From positions 496,001-560,000 of the forward strand of contig NZ_CAIT01000010.1 of the NCBI RefSeq assembly GCF_000296815.2: a stretch of 64,000 nucleotides of DNA, read 5' to 3'. Under the pieces are notes generated by a model. The model did not search any database. It was not told the origin of the DNA and was given only the letters and a program-made list of their open reading frames with translations. Every line of letters starts with the position of its first letter. The first letter of the stretch is position 1. Shown piece after piece: positions 63,318-64,000 of this stretch. The translations under genes were made by a program, and so were the position numbers. Source of the stretch: Fibrisoma limi BUZ 3 (GTDB lineage: Bacteria > Bacteroidota > Bacteroidia > Cytophagales > Spirosomataceae).

Positions 63318-64000
63318 GGTAAGTGTTCGTGGATACTACGCAAGATTTCATCGCCCCCGCGGGCCAGAATGCTCTCGGCCAGTTCGTGACCCAACTGTTC
63401 GGCCTGCGCGGCCGGTGCCGTGAATGTTTCGCGGAGTAGCTGCTGACCATCGAGGCTGATCAGACCGCCTGTTAAACTGATCTGGGCGTTTTCAATCGTA
63501 GCCAGGGCAAACACGGGGATGCTGCAACCTCCTTCGAGCCGCCGTAAAAAACCACGTTCGGCTTTCAGGCAGGCTTCGGTTGGCTCGTGGTTCGTCAGTT
63601 GGCGAATAATCCGCAGCTTGTCCGGAGCCAATGTATGAGCAGCTTCAATAGCTACACTGCCCTGCCCAACGGCGGGCGTAAAATCCTTAACAGGAAGGTG
63701 TTCGACAATCAGATCATCGTACTGCATCCGGTGCACACCGGCGTAGGCGAGAATCAGAGCGTCGCACTGGCCTTCGTCCAGTTTGCGCAGGCGAGTTTGC
63801 AGGTTGCCACGCATATCAACCACGCGGATGTGTGGACAAAAGTGCTTCAACATAGCCACCCGGCGTGTCGATGAGGTACCGATCACGAACGACTGGCCGC
63901 TGGTTAATGACAGATTCCGGTTGCGGCTCACGAGTACGTCGTTGACCTGCTCGCGCTCGGTGAAGGCAATAATACCCAGATCGGTGGGCAGCGATGATTG
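63314..64000 (-). CDS. hemC: Hydroxymethylbilane synthase (5' part outside the window)
   Basis: Joins four porphobilinogen units into hydroxymethylbilane in heme synthesis. The frame stays open to the window edge: codons up to 64000 read QSSLPTDLGIIAFTEREQVND, so the 5' end lies past it and an apparent start at 63931 is internal. Visible motifs: FVIGTSSTRRVAMLKH (the IGTSSxRR signature), VVDMRGNLQTRLRKLDEGQCDALILAYAGVHRM, AVGQGSVAIEA and the cofactor-linking Cys in RRLEGGCSIPVFA. Roughly 75-100 N-terminal residues are missing. It ends overlapping the GNAT gene. Confidence 0.95.
   Translation of the reverse strand, partial: QSSLPTDLGIIAFTEREQVNDVLVSRNRNLSLTSGQSFVIGTSSTRRVAMLKHFCPHIRVVDMRGNLQTRLRKLDEGQCDALILAYAGVHRMQYDDLIVEHLPVKDFTPAVGQGSVAIEAAHTLAPDKLRIIRQLTNHEPTEACLKAERGFLRRLEGGCSIPVFALATIENAQISLTGGLISLDGQQLLRETFTAPAAQAEQLGHELAESILARGGDEILRSIHEHLP

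Overview
The window looks like the chromosome of a Cytophagales bacterium (phylum Bacteroidota), most like Spirosoma or a close relative. The reasons are a SusC/SusD pair, Bacteroidota-type promoters (TTG, a spacer near 20 bp, then TAnnTTTG), many Tat-exported enzymes of the glucose/gluconate-oxidation type, and overall gene content. This is inferred from family content, not from a database match. No tRNA, rRNA, phage, insertion sequence or CRISPR array was seen. Both ends cut a gene: lysS on the left, hemC on the right.

Region 1 (0.9-11.4 kb, minus strand) is a signalling and cell-wall operon. In transcription order it has an FhaA-like protein, a 27-residue membrane miniprotein, a membrane PP2C phosphatase, two membrane Ser/Thr kinases, a 1325-residue fusion of a SEDS (FtsW/RodA) glycan polymerase with a class B penicillin-binding protein, and a second FHA protein. 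The content parallels the actinobacterial pstP-rodA-pbpA-pknA-pknB-fha locus, but polymerase and transpeptidase are one chain. It is the strongest candidate for a little-described system here.

Region 2 (11.5-33.5 kb, minus strand) is devoted to sugar-acid oxidation. A Tat-exported gluconate-dehydrogenase-type small subunit and its GMC flavoprotein come first in coordinates, then two exported paralogues of unknown function and coaX. A long run follows: lacI, an enolase-superfamily enzyme, susC, susD, a ManD/RspA-type dehydratase, dgoD, an epimerase-like protein, a PQQ dehydrogenase with a built-in cytochrome c, dgoK, eda and an MFS transporter. All three dehydratases carry Tat signals. The inferred route oxidises and dehydrates sugar acids in the periplasm, imports the keto-deoxy acid, then phosphorylates and cleaves it. 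Two similar LacI-type operators flank the regulator.

Region 3 (33.6-50.9 kb) mixes housekeeping and accessory genes: tsaB, a C-terminal processing protease, rnpA (with four copies of a 21-bp DNA element inside its reading frame), rpmH, an M61 peptidase, a GH130 protein, an amidase, an acyltransferase, three related MFS transporters, a membrane protein, an M1-like peptidase and a lipoprotein.

Region 4 (51-64 kb) has a large unknown membrane protein, eno, an FtsB/DivIC protein, a low-molecular-weight phosphatase and gpmI on the plus strand. It then has sucA-sucB, an ABC permease with a His-rich loop, a GNAT enzyme and hemC on the minus strand.

A recurring feature is a long inverted repeat a few bases after a stop codon and before the next same-strand gene (after rpmH, eno, sucA, the GMC gene, manD, the C-terminal protease and the miniprotein). 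Their sequences differ, so they are probably RNA structures and not one repeat family.
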